Shown in pieces: positions 1 through 9,322 of a stretch of DNA of 40,907 nucleotides (position 1 is the stretch's first letter; each line of letters starts with the position of its first letter). The position numbers were made by a program, and so were the translations under genes. The notes under the pieces are model-generated. The model worked only from the letters and a program-made list of their open reading frames with translations. It was not told the DNA's origin and did no database searches. The stretch is from Prochlorococcus sp. AG-412-P08 (GTDB lineage Bacteria; Cyanobacteriota; Cyanobacteriia; PCC-6307; Cyanobiaceae): contig QCLI01000011.1 of the NCBI GenBank assembly GCA_003214695.1, forward strand, positions 1 through 40,907. The letters run 5' to 3'.

Positions 1-102
1 GAAGGGAGAAATATGATCATGTTCTTAACTCCTCGCAAGACGCCTTTATTAAAAAAAGAAAAAGAAATAGAACCGATCTCAAAGGCAAAAAGAACTATTT
101 AG
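1..102 (+). CDS. 3' end of an upstream gene, possibly a secretin (PilQ/GspD type)
   Basis: The first frame is open from base 1 to a TAG at 100-102 and encodes a 33-residue tail. It contains NMIMFLTPR followed by a lysine- and glutamate-rich end. Secretins of type IV pilus and type II secretion systems typically finish their beta-barrel domain with a hydrophobic strand ending in (F/L)(I/L)TPR, which this resembles. The match is only about nine residues, so the identity is an inference. It could instead be the tail of any protein, or a short ORF starting at the ATG at 13. The next gene starts 145 bases later and has its own candidate promoter. Confidence 0.35.
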   Translation, partial: EGRNMIMFLTPRKTPLLKKEKEIEPISKAKRTI

Positions 103-177
103 AGAATTCAGAAAATCATCTTTCATTAAAATCTTTTTTTTAAGCAAGTGATTCGCTGACCTGTCACATAAGCTTGG

Positions 178-219
178 GACAAACAAACAATTGTCACCCC
201 ATCAAGTATTCACTATTGT
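178..219 (+). promoter_or_regulatory. Candidate promoter with an overlapping operator-like dyad
   Basis: TTGTCA at 191-196 and TATTGT at 214-219 are separated by 17 bases and resemble a sigma-70 type -35/-10 pair. The start codon of the GntR-type gene lies 28 bases downstream of the -10. An inverted repeat, GACAA at 178-182 and TTGTC at 191-195 with an 8-base spacer, overlaps the -35. That is a plausible place for autoregulation by the downstream regulator. This is inferred from sequence alone. Confidence 0.4.
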
Positions 220-246
220 GGTCACATTGAAACCTGGCATAAAGGC

Positions 247-1233
247 GTGAAGTTCCATATTCAGCAGGAGAGCGATATCCCTGCCTCAACTCAACTTTAT
301 AACCAAATCTGTTTTGCTATTGCAGCAAGGCATTTTCCACCAAGCCATCGGCTACCAAGCACACGGCAACTAGCAATGCAGACCGGCTTACACAGAAACA
401 CAATAAGTAAGGTTTATCGCCAATTAGAAACTGATGGTGTAGTTGAAGCAATTGCAGGGTCAGGAATTTATGTTCGGAATCAACAAAAAAAGCGAGAGTC
501 ACAAAGCCCTACCAACTTCAGAAAAAAAGAAATCACAGATCTAGACCACGAAGTTAGAAAAAAAGTGGATGAACTCTTGAATGCTGGATGCACTCTTCAA
601 CAAACAAGAGAATTATTTATTAAAGAAATTGACTGGAGGCTTCGATGCGGAGCACGTGTATTGGTAAGTACTCCTAGAGAAGACTTAGGTGCATCAATGT
701 TAATCGCCGAAGAGCTTGAACCAAACCTTGACGTACCAATCGAAGTAGTTCCTATGGAAGAGCTTGAAGGCGTTTTAGAAAGCTCAAACATAGCAACAGT
801 TGTAACTAGTAGATATTTCCTGCAACCGCTAGAAGAAGTTGCGAAAAAGCATCGTGTTAGAGCAATTGCAGTGGACCTGAGTGATTTCAGCAAAGAGCTT
901 GAAATGCTTAAAGAATTACGTCCTGGAAATTGTGTAGGGATAGTTAGCATTAGTCCAGGCATCCTTCGAGCAGCTGAGGTTATATTGCACAGCATGAGGG
1001 GAAACGAGTTATTACTGATGACTGCCAATCCTGATATAGGAAGTCGCTTGCTAGCACTATTAAGAGCAGCTAATTATGTTTTATGTGATAGCCCAAGTCT
1101 TCCTGTGGTTGAGCACACCCTGCGTCAAAATCGGTCCCAACTTATTAGAATGCCTCAAGTACATTGTGCTGAAAAGTACCTGAGCGAATCTACGCTTGAG
1201 AGACTGCAAAAAGAAATCGGTCTACTTAAATAA
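247..1233 (+). CDS. GntR-family transcriptional regulator
   Basis: This is a 328-residue DNA-binding regulator. Residues about 10-76 form a winged helix-turn-helix of GntR type: LYNQICFAIAARHF, then RLPSTRQLAMQTGLHRNTIS and the wing GSGIYV. The remaining 250 residues lack an obvious aminotransferase (MocR) PLP-lysine motif and do not look like an FCD or UTRA effector domain, so the ligand cannot be named. Similar proteins occur in cyanobacteria annotated only as GntR family. The start is GTG at 247, the first candidate in frame after the putative promoter. The stop lies 21 bases before cysE on the same strand, so the two are probably co-transcribed, and a link to sulfur or cysteine metabolism is a reasonable guess. 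The family call is secure; the regulon is unknown. Confidence 0.85.
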   Translation: MKFHIQQESDIPASTQLYNQICFAIAARHFPPSHRLPSTRQLAMQTGLHRNTISKVYRQLETDGVVEAIAGSGIYVRNQQKKRESQSPTNFRKKEITDLDHEVRKKVDELLNAGCTLQQTRELFIKEIDWRLRCGARVLVSTPREDLGASMLIAEELEPNLDVPIEVVPMEELEGVLESSNIATVVTSRYFLQPLEEVAKKHRVRAIAVDLSDFSKELEMLKELRPGNCVGIVSISPGILRAAEVILHSMRGNELLLMTANPDIGSRLLALLRAANYVLCDSPSLPVVEHTLRQNRSQLIRMPQVHCAEKYLSESTLERLQKEIGLLK

Positions 1234-1254
1234 CTCATTCATTCCTTTGAGTAA

Positions 1255-2001
1255 ATGCTTAAGGCTTTCTATTCAGACTTAGCAATCATTCGTGAAAGAG
1301 ATCCAGCAGCAAGGGGTCTTTTAGAAATACTACTTTGCTATCCAGGTTTCCAAGCCTTAATCATTCACCGTATCAGCCACAAACTCTGGAATATCGGCTT
1401 ACCTCTTTTTCCCCGAATACTAAGCCAACTAAATCGATCATTAACTGGAATAGAAATTCATCCTGGTGCTCAAATAGGAAAAGGTGTTTTTATAGACCAT
1501 GGAATGGGTGTAGTAATAGGCGAAACTACTGAAATTGGAAACCATTGCCTTCTATATCAAGGCGTTACCTTGGGCGGCACCGGGAAAAGTCATGGGAAAA
1601 GACATCCAACCTTATCCGAAAATGTTGTAGTAGGCGCTGGGGCAAAAGTATTGGGAGCAATTACAGTGGGAGCCAACACTAGAATTGGTGCTGGATCAGT
1701 TGTAGTAAGAGACGTAGAAGCAAATAGCACCGTAGTAGGAGTGCCTGGGCGAATTATTCATCAAAGTGGTGCTCGTATAAACCCCTTGGCTCATTCAGCA
1801 CTGCCAGATGCTGAAGCAACTATAATCCGAAATCTTATGGAAAGAATTGATTACTTAGAAAGCCAAGTAAGCATTTTAAATAGCTCTCTTCAAGAAATTA
1901 GACAAGGAAATATTCCTAAAAAGATATTTCCTGGAAAAGCACAAAATCTTAAAGATAAAGAAATTATTGAATTTCTAGGCGATGATTTACAAGAAAATTG
2001 A
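1255..2001 (+). CDS. cysE: Serine O-acetyltransferase
   Basis: The enzyme transfers acetyl from acetyl-CoA to L-serine, giving O-acetylserine, the carbon skeleton for cysteine synthesis in the cytoplasm. The 248-residue protein has the usual N-terminal helical part (about 1-55) followed by a left-handed beta-helix of hexapeptide repeats (about 58-165). The segment GVFIDHGMGVVIGETTEIG carries the Asp-His pair expected at the active site, and GVTLGGTGK is a family signature. The C-terminal part (about 185-215, LMERIDYLESQVSILNSSL) looks like a coiled coil, as in other cyanobacterial homologues. It follows the GntR-type gene by 21 bases and converges with secA, leaving only 8 bases between stop codons. 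Feedback inhibition by cysteine is known for the family but not shown by this sequence. Confidence 0.95.
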   Translation: MLKAFYSDLAIIRERDPAARGLLEILLCYPGFQALIIHRISHKLWNIGLPLFPRILSQLNRSLTGIEIHPGAQIGKGVFIDHGMGVVIGETTEIGNHCLLYQGVTLGGTGKSHGKRHPTLSENVVVGAGAKVLGAITVGANTRIGAGSVVVRDVEANSTVVGVPGRIIHQSGARINPLAHSALPDAEATIIRNLMERIDYLESQVSILNSSLQEIRQGNIPKKIFPGKAQNLKDKEIIEFLGDDLQEN

Positions 2002-2009
2002 GTCAAGTT

Positions 2010-4850
2010 TTATTTTTCATCTGAAGCAGCTGCCGGTTGAAACATAAACATCGAGTAAATAACATTTCTTCTCATATTCGTCATCATTTCAAGAAACATG
2101 TCATATCCTTCGTTCTTATATTCAATAAGTGGATCTTTTTGACCATAGCCTCTTAAACCAACCGATTCTCTTAAAGCATCCATAGATTGCAAATGCTCAC
2201 GCCATAAAGTATCAATTTGCTGAAGGATGAAGAATCTTTCTGCCTCTCTCATAAGTCCTGGCCGCTGTTCTTCAATTTTAGATTCTTTGAGATCATAAGC
2301 ATTGCGTAATTGTTCTTGGAGAAATGCCTGAAGTTCATCTATATCTAATCCTTCAAGATCCTTCGGTTTTAAATCATTTAACAAGTAAACAAATTCCTGG
2401 ACTTTGCCAACCAATTGCTTAAGGTTCCACTCTTCAGAGGGTAAATCCGAATTCACATAAGCATAAATAATTTCCTTCATAGTCCTTTCTCCATATCCAA
2501 TCACCTGCTTTTTCAGATCAATTCCTTCTAACACTCTCCGCCTTTCAGAATAAACAGCACGTCTTTGATTATTCATAACCTCATCATATTCAAAAACTTG
2601 TTTTCTTATATCAAAATAATAAGTCTCTACTTTCTTCTGAGCACTTTCAAGAGACCGAGTAAGCATCCCAGATTCAATTGGCATATCTTCATCAACTCTG
2701 AAAGCATTCATTAAAGCAGCAACTCTTTCTCCTCCAAATATACGCAACAAGTTATCTCCTAAAGATAAGAAAAAGCGAGTACTACCTAAGTCCCCTTGGC
2801 GCCCAGCTCTTCCTCTTAGTTGATTATCAACCCTACGTGATTCATGTCGCTCAGTTCCAATAACATGCAATCCTCCTGCTTCTCGCACATGAACTTCTTC
2901 CTGATTAACAACAACATCGTACTCATTCTTAACTAATGCAATAGCTGATCTCAATGATTGAATCAAAGAATCATTAGTTGGAGCTTTTTCAGCAGCTGTA
3001 GAAATGCGATCCTCTAATTCTATAGAGCTTAATGTCCTATCTCCCCATTCTCTTATTAACTCTCTCTCTAAAGAAATCAGAACTTCTTCAGTTTCATCTG
3101 TTAAAACACAAGGATAAAGAGTCTGAACAACATTAATTTTCTGAGACCCATTTGATCTTTTAGATTTTGATTCATCAATTTCTTGACCAAAACCCGAAGA
3201 TGATCCCTTAGTTCTTTGAAGAGGAATAGGAGGCTTATGGCCTTCTTCTGGTTTAACTAATTTTGGCAACAATACCTCTCTCAACTTTAAACGAGCCATG
3301 TAATCACTATTACCACCAAGAATAATGTCTGTTCCTCGACCAGCCATATTCGTTGCAATAGTAACTGCACCTGCTCGACCAGCTTGAGCAATAATCTCAG
3401 CTTCTCTTTCTACATTTTCTGGTTTTGCATTGAGAAGGTTATGAGGAACTTCTTGCTCAGAAAGCAAAGCACTTAAAATCTCACTCTTCTCAACACTAGT
3501 AGTACCAACTAAAACAGGTCTACCTTGCTTATGAATCTCTACAGTTTCATTTGCAACAGCTCTCCATTTAGCGACTTCTGTTTTAAACACTTGGTCTACC
3601 CAATCTTGTCTTGAACGTGGTCGATTCGTTGGAATTACAGTTGTTTCGAGCTTATAAGTTTTTTCAAATTCGACTTCTTCTGTTTTCGCAGTACCAGTCA
3701 TTCCTGCAAGTCGTGGATATAAAAGAAAGAAATTCTGATAAGTAATTGAAGCAAGTGTTTGTGTCTCAGGTTGAATTGATAGTTCTTCTTTTGCTTCTAT
3801 TGCTTGATGCTGTCCATCACTCCATCTTCTTCCAGGCATAACACGACCAGTAAATTCATCTACAATCACAGCTTCATCATTTCTCACAATATAATTGACA
3901 TCCTTAACAAATAATTCTTTGGCCTTTAGAGCATTAGTTATATAATGAGCCCATGGGTCTTTTGGATCAAATAAATCATTTACTTTTAATAAGTCCTCAG
4001 ACTTAGCAAAGCCTTCATCAGTGAGAGTGCATGTTCTTTGCTTTTCATCAACTTCATAATCCCCCTCTGGATCTATACCATCTTTACCCATCTCTGCCGC
4101 TCTTGTTAAAGAAGACACAACTTGTGCTGCTTTCTGATATTTCTCCTGCGGACGCTCAACTTGTCCAGAAATAATTAAAGGTGTCCTGGCTTCATCTATC
4201 AAAATAGAATCAACTTCATCAATAATGCAAAATTGAAAATTTCTTTGAACAATTTCATTCATATCACTAGCCATATTATCTCTTAAATAATCAAAACCAA
4301 GTTCAGAGTTAGTTGCATAAGTGATGTCACAATCATAGTTTTTACGTCTTTCAACAGGACTCATGTCCTGTTGAATTAAGCCCACAGACAATCCTAGAAA
4401 TCTATGGACTTGGCCCATCCATTCAGCATCTCGACGAGCCAAGTAATCATTGACAGTAACCACATGAACACCTCGACCGGTAAGAGCATTCAGATAGCTT
4501 GGCAATGTTGCTACTAACGTCTTACCTTCACCAGTTTTCATTTCAGCAATTTGCCCCTCATGTAAAACCATTCCGCCAATCAATTGGACATCAAAATGGC
4601 GCATCCCCAAAACCCTCTTGCTCGCTTCTCTAACAACTGCAAAGGCTTCAGGGAGCAAATCATCCAAACAATCTTGTAGTAAATTTTCGGAAGTATTTTC
4701 CAATTGGGATCGAAAGTCTGCTGTCTTAGATCTCAATTCATCGTCAGTTAAAGAGGTTATGTCCTCTTCTAGAAGATTGATATCAGTCAGAATTGGCTGA
4801 TAGCGCTTCAGCTTGCGAGCATTTGGATCTCCCAGCAAAAGCTTGAGCAT
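2010..4850 (-). CDS. secA: Preprotein translocase ATPase SecA
   Basis: SecA is the ATP-driven motor that pushes unfolded preproteins through SecYEG at the plasma and probably thylakoid membranes. The 946-residue protein shows Walker A (MKTGEGKT, residues about 104-111), the DEAD-type Walker B ([15 protein letters not shown]), the helicase-like second motor motif ([13 protein letters not shown]) and the arginine finger region ([11 protein letters not shown]). A roughly 100-residue polar insertion (from about [14 protein letters not shown] to [12 protein letters not shown]) splits the second nucleotide-binding fold; cyanobacterial and plastid SecA carry an insertion here. The C-terminus ends in [13 protein letters not shown] and has no cysteine-rich zinc-binding tail of the E. 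coli type, which is usual for cyanobacteria. The start is ATG at 4850. It is transcribed alone, divergent from the GNAT gene. Confidence 0.97.
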   Translation of the reverse strand: MLKLLLGDPNARKLKRYQPILTDINLLEEDITSLTDDELRSKTADFRSQLENTSENLLQDCLDDLLPEAFAVVREASKRVLGMRHFDVQLIGGMVLHEGQIAEMKTGEGKTLVATLPSYLNALTGRGVHVVTVNDYLARRDAEWMGQVHRFLGLSVGLIQQDMSPVERRKNYDCDITYATNSELGFDYLRDNMASDMNEIVQRNFQFCIIDEVDSILIDEARTPLIISGQVERPQEKYQKAAQVVSSLTRAAEMGKDGIDPEGDYEVDEKQRTCTLTDEGFAKSEDLLKVNDLFDPKDPWAHYITNALKAKELFVKDVNYIVRNDEAVIVDEFTGRVMPGRRWSDGQHQAIEAKEELSIQPETQTLASITYQNFFLLYPRLAGMTGTAKTEEVEFEKTYKLETTVIPTNRPRSRQDWVDQVFKTEVAKWRAVANETVEIHKQGRPVLVGTTSVEKSEILSALLSEQEVPHNLLNAKPENVEREAEIIAQAGRAGAVTIATNMAGRGTDIILGGNSDYMARLKLREVLLPKLVKPEEGHKPPIPLQRTKGSSSGFGQEIDESKSKRSNGSQKINVVQTLYPCVLTDETEEVLISLERELIREWGDRTLSSIELEDRISTAAEKAPTNDSLIQSLRSAIALVKNEYDVVVNQEEVHVREAGGLHVIGTERHESRRVDNQLRGRAGRQGDLGSTRFFLSLGDNLLRIFGGERVAALMNAFRVDEDMPIESGMLTRSLESAQKKVETYYFDIRKQVFEYDEVMNNQRRAVYSERRRVLEGIDLKKQVIGYGERTMKEIIYAYVNSDLPSEEWNLKQLVGKVQEFVYLLNDLKPKDLEGLDIDELQAFLQEQLRNAYDLKESKIEEQRPGLMREAERFFILQQIDTLWREHLQSMDALRESVGLRGYGQKDPLIEYKNEGYDMFLEMMTNMRRNVIYSMFMFQPAAASDEK

Positions 4851-4976
4851 AATAATTACAACAAATACAAAGACCTTGTCAGCCTAACGACCAATCCACC
4901 TAGACGTCACTAAAGGATTAAGCGCTATAAATGAAATATATAAATCTCTTCAAAACTAGATGCCTGAAAGTAGTTC

Positions 4977-5459
4977 ATGACGTTTTTTAAAATGCAAGAT
5001 TTAAAGCTTATTCAGCACGCAGCAGGAGCACCTGGGCTGCGCCTGCTTGGCCTTGGGCCAAATTATTTGCCTTCTAAAGGATTATCAAAATTAAAGCTCT
5101 TATTTGATCAGCATGCTTTCTGGACAAAGAATAGAAACTACAAAAGTATTCGGCGATTATTAGCCGGAAGCACAGTTGCTGTAACACTTTGGAGAAATGG
5201 TGCAATAATCGGATTTGGTCGCGCAACTAGCGATGGAATCTACAGAGCAGTTTTGTGGGACATTATTGTTTCAGACGAATTGCAAAGACAAGGGTTAGGT
5301 AGAAAAGTTGTAGAAGCTCTTCTGGCAAGTCCAAAGATCAACAAAGTTGAGAGAGTTTATCTAATGACAACTAATAGTTCAGAGTTTTATAGGCAACTTG
5401 GATTTGAAAAATGCTCCAAGCAAAATTTATTCATTAGATCATCAAAAAACTTTTACTAA
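4977..5459 (+). CDS. GNAT acetyltransferase of the cyanobacterial/plastid NSI (Ycf52) type
   Basis: The 160-residue protein is a single GNAT N-acetyltransferase domain. The acetyl-CoA pyrophosphate-binding loop is QRQGLGR (residues 103-109), preceded by the strand VLWDIIVSDE. The stretch GFGRATSDGIYRAVLWD closely resembles, from memory, plant chloroplast NSI/GNAT2-type enzymes and the red-algal plastid ORF ycf52. In plants that enzyme acetylates chloroplast proteins and has been linked to state transitions; a serotonin N-acetyltransferase activity has also been reported for cyanobacterial relatives. Which substrate it uses here cannot be told. The ATG at 4977 is the first in frame, 126 bases from the divergent secA start. 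It has no co-directional neighbour and is followed by tRNA-Gly on the opposite strand. Confidence 0.85.
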   Translation: MTFFKMQDLKLIQHAAGAPGLRLLGLGPNYLPSKGLSKLKLLFDQHAFWTKNRNYKSIRRLLAGSTVAVTLWRNGAIIGFGRATSDGIYRAVLWDIIVSDELQRQGLGRKVVEALLASPKINKVERVYLMTTNSSEFYRQLGFEKCSKQNLFIRSSKNFY

Positions 5460-5497
5460 CGGGAATACAAATGATATGCAAGACAGAAATTCGGGAA

Positions 5498-5568
5498 GCG
5501 GATGAAGAGATTCGAACTCTCGACATTCTCCTTGGCAAGGAGATGCTCTACCACTGAGCTACATCCGC
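5498..5568 (-). tRNA. tRNA-Gly (anticodon GCC)
   Basis: Read on the minus strand, this 71-base gene starts GCGGATG and ends CATCCGC, giving a perfect 7-bp acceptor stem. The D arm is GCTC...GAGC, the anticodon stem is TCTCC/GGAGA with loop TTGCCAA (anticodon GCC), and the T arm contains GTTCGAATC. CCA is not encoded, as is common in cyanobacteria. It reads GGC and GGU glycine codons. It lies downstream of ribH on the same strand. Its 5' flank is an AT-only inverted repeat (5569-5590). Confidence 0.97.
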
Positions 5569-5590
5569 AAAAAGAAAAACTTTTCTTTTT
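5569..5590. repeat. Perfect AT-rich inverted repeat abutting the tRNA-Gly 5' end
   Basis: The arms AAAAAGAAAA (5569-5578) and TTTTCTTTTT (5581-5590) are exact reverse complements separated by two bases. The repeat begins at the base immediately upstream of the minus-strand tRNA. It may be part of a leader or processing signal, or simply reflect AT-rich flanking sequence. There is no GC-rich stem, so it is not a convincing terminator. Confidence 0.4.
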
Positions 5591-5655
5591 ACAAAAGCAG
5601 CATGCCTTAAAAAAGGGACCACGGTCAATAAATTCTTCTAATTGACATGGGTTGA

Positions 5656-6132
5656 TTAATTCAAAGACTTCATCAAAGAGCCCATTTCAAGCGCTTGCAA
5701 AGCAAAGCCCCAGCCAAGATTGCTTTTCACACCTGCTCTTTCCAAAGCTTGTTGCATGGTATCGGTTGTGAGAACTCCAAAAATAATTGGCACACCAGTT
5801 TCTCTAGATACCGCTGCTATTCCTTTACTAGATTCATTGATCACAACATCAAAATGAGGTGTATCTCCTCTGATAACAGCTCCAAGAGTAATCAAAACTT
5901 GGTATCGGCCGCTTCTGGCCAAAGATTGAGCAACCAATGGAAGTTCCATAGAGCCTGGAACCCAAGCCACATCTAATTGAGAGCTGGTTTCTGAAGTATC
6001 AATGCCATGACGCTTTAAGCAATCTATACAGCCACTTAAAAGTTTATTAGTTACCAAATCGTTAAACCGAGCTACAACGATGGCTACTTTTAAATTAGAC
6101 GCATTAGTAAAGCGTCCTTCAATGGAAACCAT
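5656..6132 (-). CDS. ribH: 6,7-dimethyl-8-ribityllumazine synthase
   Basis: RibH condenses 5-amino-6-ribitylamino-uracil with 3,4-dihydroxybutanone 4-phosphate, the penultimate step of riboflavin synthesis. The 158-residue length is typical. Visible family features are the N-terminal [10 protein letters not shown] (substrate-binding Phe23), PGSMELPL (about 59-66), and [14 protein letters not shown] with the catalytic His93. The enzyme normally assembles as a pentamer or a 60-mer shell; the assembly state cannot be read here. The start is ATG at 6132. psbZ lies 54 bases upstream on the same strand, so the two probably share a transcript. I recall this pairing in other cyanobacteria but could not check it. 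Confidence 0.96.
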   Translation of the reverse strand: MVSIEGRFTNASNLKVAIVVARFNDLVTNKLLSGCIDCLKRHGIDTSETSSQLDVAWVPGSMELPLVAQSLARSGRYQVLITLGAVIRGDTPHFDVVINESSKGIAAVSRETGVPIIFGVLTTDTMQQALERAGVKSNLGWGFALQALEMGSLMKSLN

Positions 6133-6186
6133 TTGTTAATCGCGAAATTCCCTATATACCCACCATCGCATGCAACGTGTTCAGTT

Positions 6187-6384
6187 TCAAACAAAAGAGC
6201 TAAGAAGACCGTTGAGCAATACTAAATGGAACCAAACTCCACCGATAATCTCAATTTTTTTAATCTCTGGATTACGGCGATCACTGCGATCAGACTGTGT
6301 CATATAGAGCACAGGAACACCTATCACTAATAATAATGAGCAAAACAGAAGTGCTTCAACAGCAACTGAATTAATTAAATGCAT
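6187..6384 (-). CDS. psbZ: Photosystem II protein PsbZ (Ycf9)
   Basis: This 65-residue protein has two predicted transmembrane helices: residues about 7-28 (VAVEALLFCSLLLVIGVPVL) and about 46-64 (IGGVWFHLVLLNGLLSSF), with a charged loop between them. The central GVPV followed by Y and the spacing to the second helix are the PsbZ pattern. PsbZ sits at the edge of the PSII core near CP43 and helps stabilise the supercomplex and its contact with antenna. The loop DRSDRRNPEIKK is more charged than in freshwater cyanobacteria. The ATG at 6384 fits the usual family N-terminus. It is first in a probable psbZ-ribH unit and diverges from mutS. Confidence 0.9.
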   Translation of the reverse strand: MHLINSVAVEALLFCSLLLVIGVPVLYMTQSDRSDRRNPEIKKIEIIGGVWFHLVLLNGLLSSFV

Positions 6385-6547
6385 GGGAACCGGAGCAATG
6401 GAGCAACAAGAGCTCTCTTAAATCACATAATTGTCACATGAGAAACGACATTTTTTACAAAGATGACAAGGGTTGTCGCGAGGCTTCACATCCAAAAGTG
6501 AAAAACCCCTTTACCATGCCAACAAACAACTGGGCAGAAAACTATCT

Positions 6548-9295
6548 ATGACGCCCGAAAGTATGCCTTTACAAGGGAGTTTGTTTAAAGAAGCTGATGA
6601 AGAGTCAGTCAGCCTCAATTCGTTACAAAAGTCACAAAACTTCGAAGATTCAGAACTAAATGATGAAGCTCTAACGAAAGACGCTGAACAAAGACCCAGA
6701 AAAAAGAAAACCAAAACAAAAATAAATAGTCAGACCTTAGAAAAGCAAGAAACTACTTCAGATGAAAGTCAGCCTTCATGGTCTCATCACAGCTTGGTTG
6801 ACAAAGATGAGCTAACACCTGTTCTAAGGCATTATGTAGATCTCAAAGAACAAAATCCCGGAAGGATATTGCTCTATAGGCTTGGAGACTTTTTTGAGTG
6901 TTTCTTTGAAGATGCAATAAATTTATCGCAAATATTAGAATTAACTCTTACCGGAAAAGAAGCTGGTAAAAGCATTGGTAGGGTTCCAATGGCTGGAATA
7001 CCTCATCATGCTGCAAATCGTTATTGTTCAATACTGGTGCAAAAAGGGCTTTCTATAGCTATCTGTGATCAACTTGAAAGTGTACAAAACAAAGAAGGAA
7101 AACTACTCAAAAGAGGTATTACTAGAGTACTGACACCTGGAACAGTCCTTGAAGAAGGAATGCTTTCAGCCAAAAGAAATAACTGGTTGGCAGCAATATT
7201 AATTAATAGAGATGAAAACCAGTCCTCTTATAAATGGGGTTTAGCTAAAGCTGATATAAGTACTGGTGAATTTAAAATCCAAGAAGGGAATGGAATTAAT
7301 ACTCTTGAACAAGAGTTATTAAATATTGAAGCCTCAGAAATAATCTGCGAGGAATTAGAGAAGGATATCTATGAGGGATGGAAATCTAAGCGAATCAACA
7401 TCACAAAACAGTCTAAAACTTCTTTTAGTCTTCCCGAAGCAAACGCCATTCTCAAAAAGCATTACCAACTTAAAACAATTAATGGCCTTGGTATAAGTGA
7501 ATTTAAATTAGCCCTTAGAGCTTCAGGGGGTCTATTAAGCTACCTAAATGAAACTAATCCAATAGTAAGAATAGAGTCTACAAAAAATAATATTTCTATT
7601 TTAAAACTTGATTTTCCTAAAGTAGATTTTTCTAATGACTCATTAATCATTGATGCACAAACCAGGAGAAATCTTGAAATAACAAAGACACAACGAGACG
7701 GACAATTTCAAGGTTCTCTCTTATGGGCCATTGATAGAACCCTCACAGCCATGGGAGGTAGATGTTTGAGAAGATGGATAGAACAGCCTCTGATTAATTC
7801 CAAACATATTGTTGAAAGACAAAATGTTGTGAGTTTTCTTGTTAAGAAAAGGTCTCTTCGAAAAAGATTGCGCAACTTATTAAGAGCAATGGGAGATCTT
7901 GAACGACTCTCTGGCCGAGCAAGTGCAGGTCAAGCTGGAGCAAGAGAGCTTGTAGCAATTGCAGATAGCTTGCTAAGAATTCCTCAATTATCAGCAAATT
8001 TGCAGAATGTTCCAGTTGGATTTCCAAAATGGTTTGAAGAGCTTCAAACCATTAACCCAGATCTAATAAAACTAGCATCAAAAATCAAAGATAGATTAAT
8101 AGACAACCCTCCACTAAGCATTACTGAAGGGAATTTAATAAATGATGGAGTAGATCAAATTCTTGATGGGCTAAGAAATCAACTGGAAGATCAAGATCAA
8201 TGGCTAAAAGAACAAGAAATAAAAGAAAGGAAAGCAAGTGGTAATAATAATCTTAGACTTCAAAACCATAGAACTTTTGGTTATTTTTTAGCAGTTAGCA
8301 AATCTAAGTCTGTTGAAGTACCGTCACATTGGATAAGAAGGCAAACTTTAGCAAATGAAGAAAGGTTCATCACACCTGATTTAAAAGCAAGAGAAGGTAA
8401 AATCTTTCAACTAAAAGTAAGATCAGCAAATCGTGAATATGAATTATTTTGTGATCTTAGAGAAATAGTTGGTACTTATGCAAGTATGATTCGAAAAACT
8501 GCGAGAGCAGTTTCAGGCTTAGATGCACTTCTTGGACTAGGAGAATTAGCAGCTACAAATAACTATTGTGCACCAGTAATCTTAGATAACATTGATTGTA
8601 AAAGATCAAGAAAAATTAGACTTAAGGCTTGTAGACATCCTGTAGTTGAACAAATGCTAGTGGAAGAGAGTTTTGAGCCAAATGATATAAATCTGGGTGA
8701 AGAGAAAGATCTAATAATACTGACAGGTCCTAATGCTAGTGGTAAAAGTTGTTATTTACGTCAAATTGGATTAATTCAATTACTGGCACAGACTGGGAGT
8801 TGGGTACCAGCAGCAGAAGCTTCATTAAGTATAGCTGACAGAATATTTACTAGGGTGGGAGCAGTAGATGATTTAGCTGCAGGACAATCAACATTTATGG
8901 TAGAAATGGCTGAAACTGCTTATATCTTAAATCAAGCGACTAAGTACTCTGTCGTTCTTTTAGATGAAATTGGTCGAGGCACATCTACATTTGATGGACT
9001 ATCAATAGCATGGTCAGTCAGTGAATTTCTTGCAAATACTATTAAAAGTCGGACAATTTTTGCAACTCATTATCACGAGTTAAATGAACTTTCTAAAGAA
9101 ATTAAGAATGTAGTGAACTTTCGAGTCCTAGTAAAAGAAAATGGGAATACTATATCTTTCCTTCACAAAGTGGTTCCTGGAGGTGCAAATAAAAGTTATG
9201 GAATTGAAGCAGCTCGTCTAGCAGGAGTTCCAGAAGAAGTTATTCATAATGCAAAAAAAATACTTCAACGTCTTGAACAAAAAAATAAGTCTTAA
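6548..9295 (+). CDS. mutS: DNA mismatch repair protein MutS
   Basis: MutS binds mispaired or looped DNA and uses ATP to signal repair. The mismatch-reading Phe-X-Glu motif lies in LGDFFECF (residues 115-117 from this start). Walker A is GPNASGKS (about 727-734), the cyanobacterial variant of the usual GPNMGGKS. Walker B is [16 protein letters not shown], followed by the conserved FATHYHEL. The length of 915 residues includes about 90 residues of low-complexity, lysine-rich sequence before the mismatch domain. The start is uncertain: a TTG at 6473 in the same frame would add 25 residues, but it has AAGGG directly against it rather than spaced as a ribosome-binding site. I therefore prefer the ATG at 6548. 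It converges with cobH. Confidence 0.96.
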   Translation: MTPESMPLQGSLFKEADEESVSLNSLQKSQNFEDSELNDEALTKDAEQRPRKKKTKTKINSQTLEKQETTSDESQPSWSHHSLVDKDELTPVLRHYVDLKEQNPGRILLYRLGDFFECFFEDAINLSQILELTLTGKEAGKSIGRVPMAGIPHHAANRYCSILVQKGLSIAICDQLESVQNKEGKLLKRGITRVLTPGTVLEEGMLSAKRNNWLAAILINRDENQSSYKWGLAKADISTGEFKIQEGNGINTLEQELLNIEASEIICEELEKDIYEGWKSKRINITKQSKTSFSLPEANAILKKHYQLKTINGLGISEFKLALRASGGLLSYLNETNPIVRIESTKNNISILKLDFPKVDFSNDSLIIDAQTRRNLEITKTQRDGQFQGSLLWAIDRTLTAMGGRCLRRWIEQPLINSKHIVERQNVVSFLVKKRSLRKRLRNLLRAMGDLERLSGRASAGQAGARELVAIADSLLRIPQLSANLQNVPVGFPKWFEELQTINPDLIKLASKIKDRLIDNPPLSITEGNLINDGVDQILDGLRNQLEDQDQWLKEQEIKERKASGNNNLRLQNHRTFGYFLAVSKSKSVEVPSHWIRRQTLANEERFITPDLKAREGKIFQLKVRSANREYELFCDLREIVGTYASMIRKTARAVSGLDALLGLGELAATNNYCAPVILDNIDCKRSRKIRLKACRHPVVEQMLVEESFEPNDINLGEEKDLIILTGPNASGKSCYLRQIGLIQLLAQTGSWVPAAEASLSIADRIFTRVGAVDDLAAGQSTFMVEMAETAYILNQATKYSVVLLDEIGRGTSTFDGLSIAWSVSEFLANTIKSRTIFATHYHELNELSKEIKNVVNFRVLVKENGNTISFLHKVVPGGANKSYGIEAARLAGVPEEVIHNAKKILQRLEQKNKS

Positions 9296-9322
9296 TTATT
9301 AATTGCCCAAAGAGATTTAAAA

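Noticed and set aside
597-1028. 143-codon minus-strand ORF within the GntR-type gene
   Set aside because: It lies wholly inside a clear coding frame on the other strand, is serine-rich with no recognisable motif, and has no independent context. It is a shadow frame.
5600-5655. Rho-independent terminator downstream of ribH
   Set aside because: GACC/GGTC near 5620 could pair only with a two-base loop and the T-run does not follow a stable stem, so read-through into tRNA-Gly is possible.
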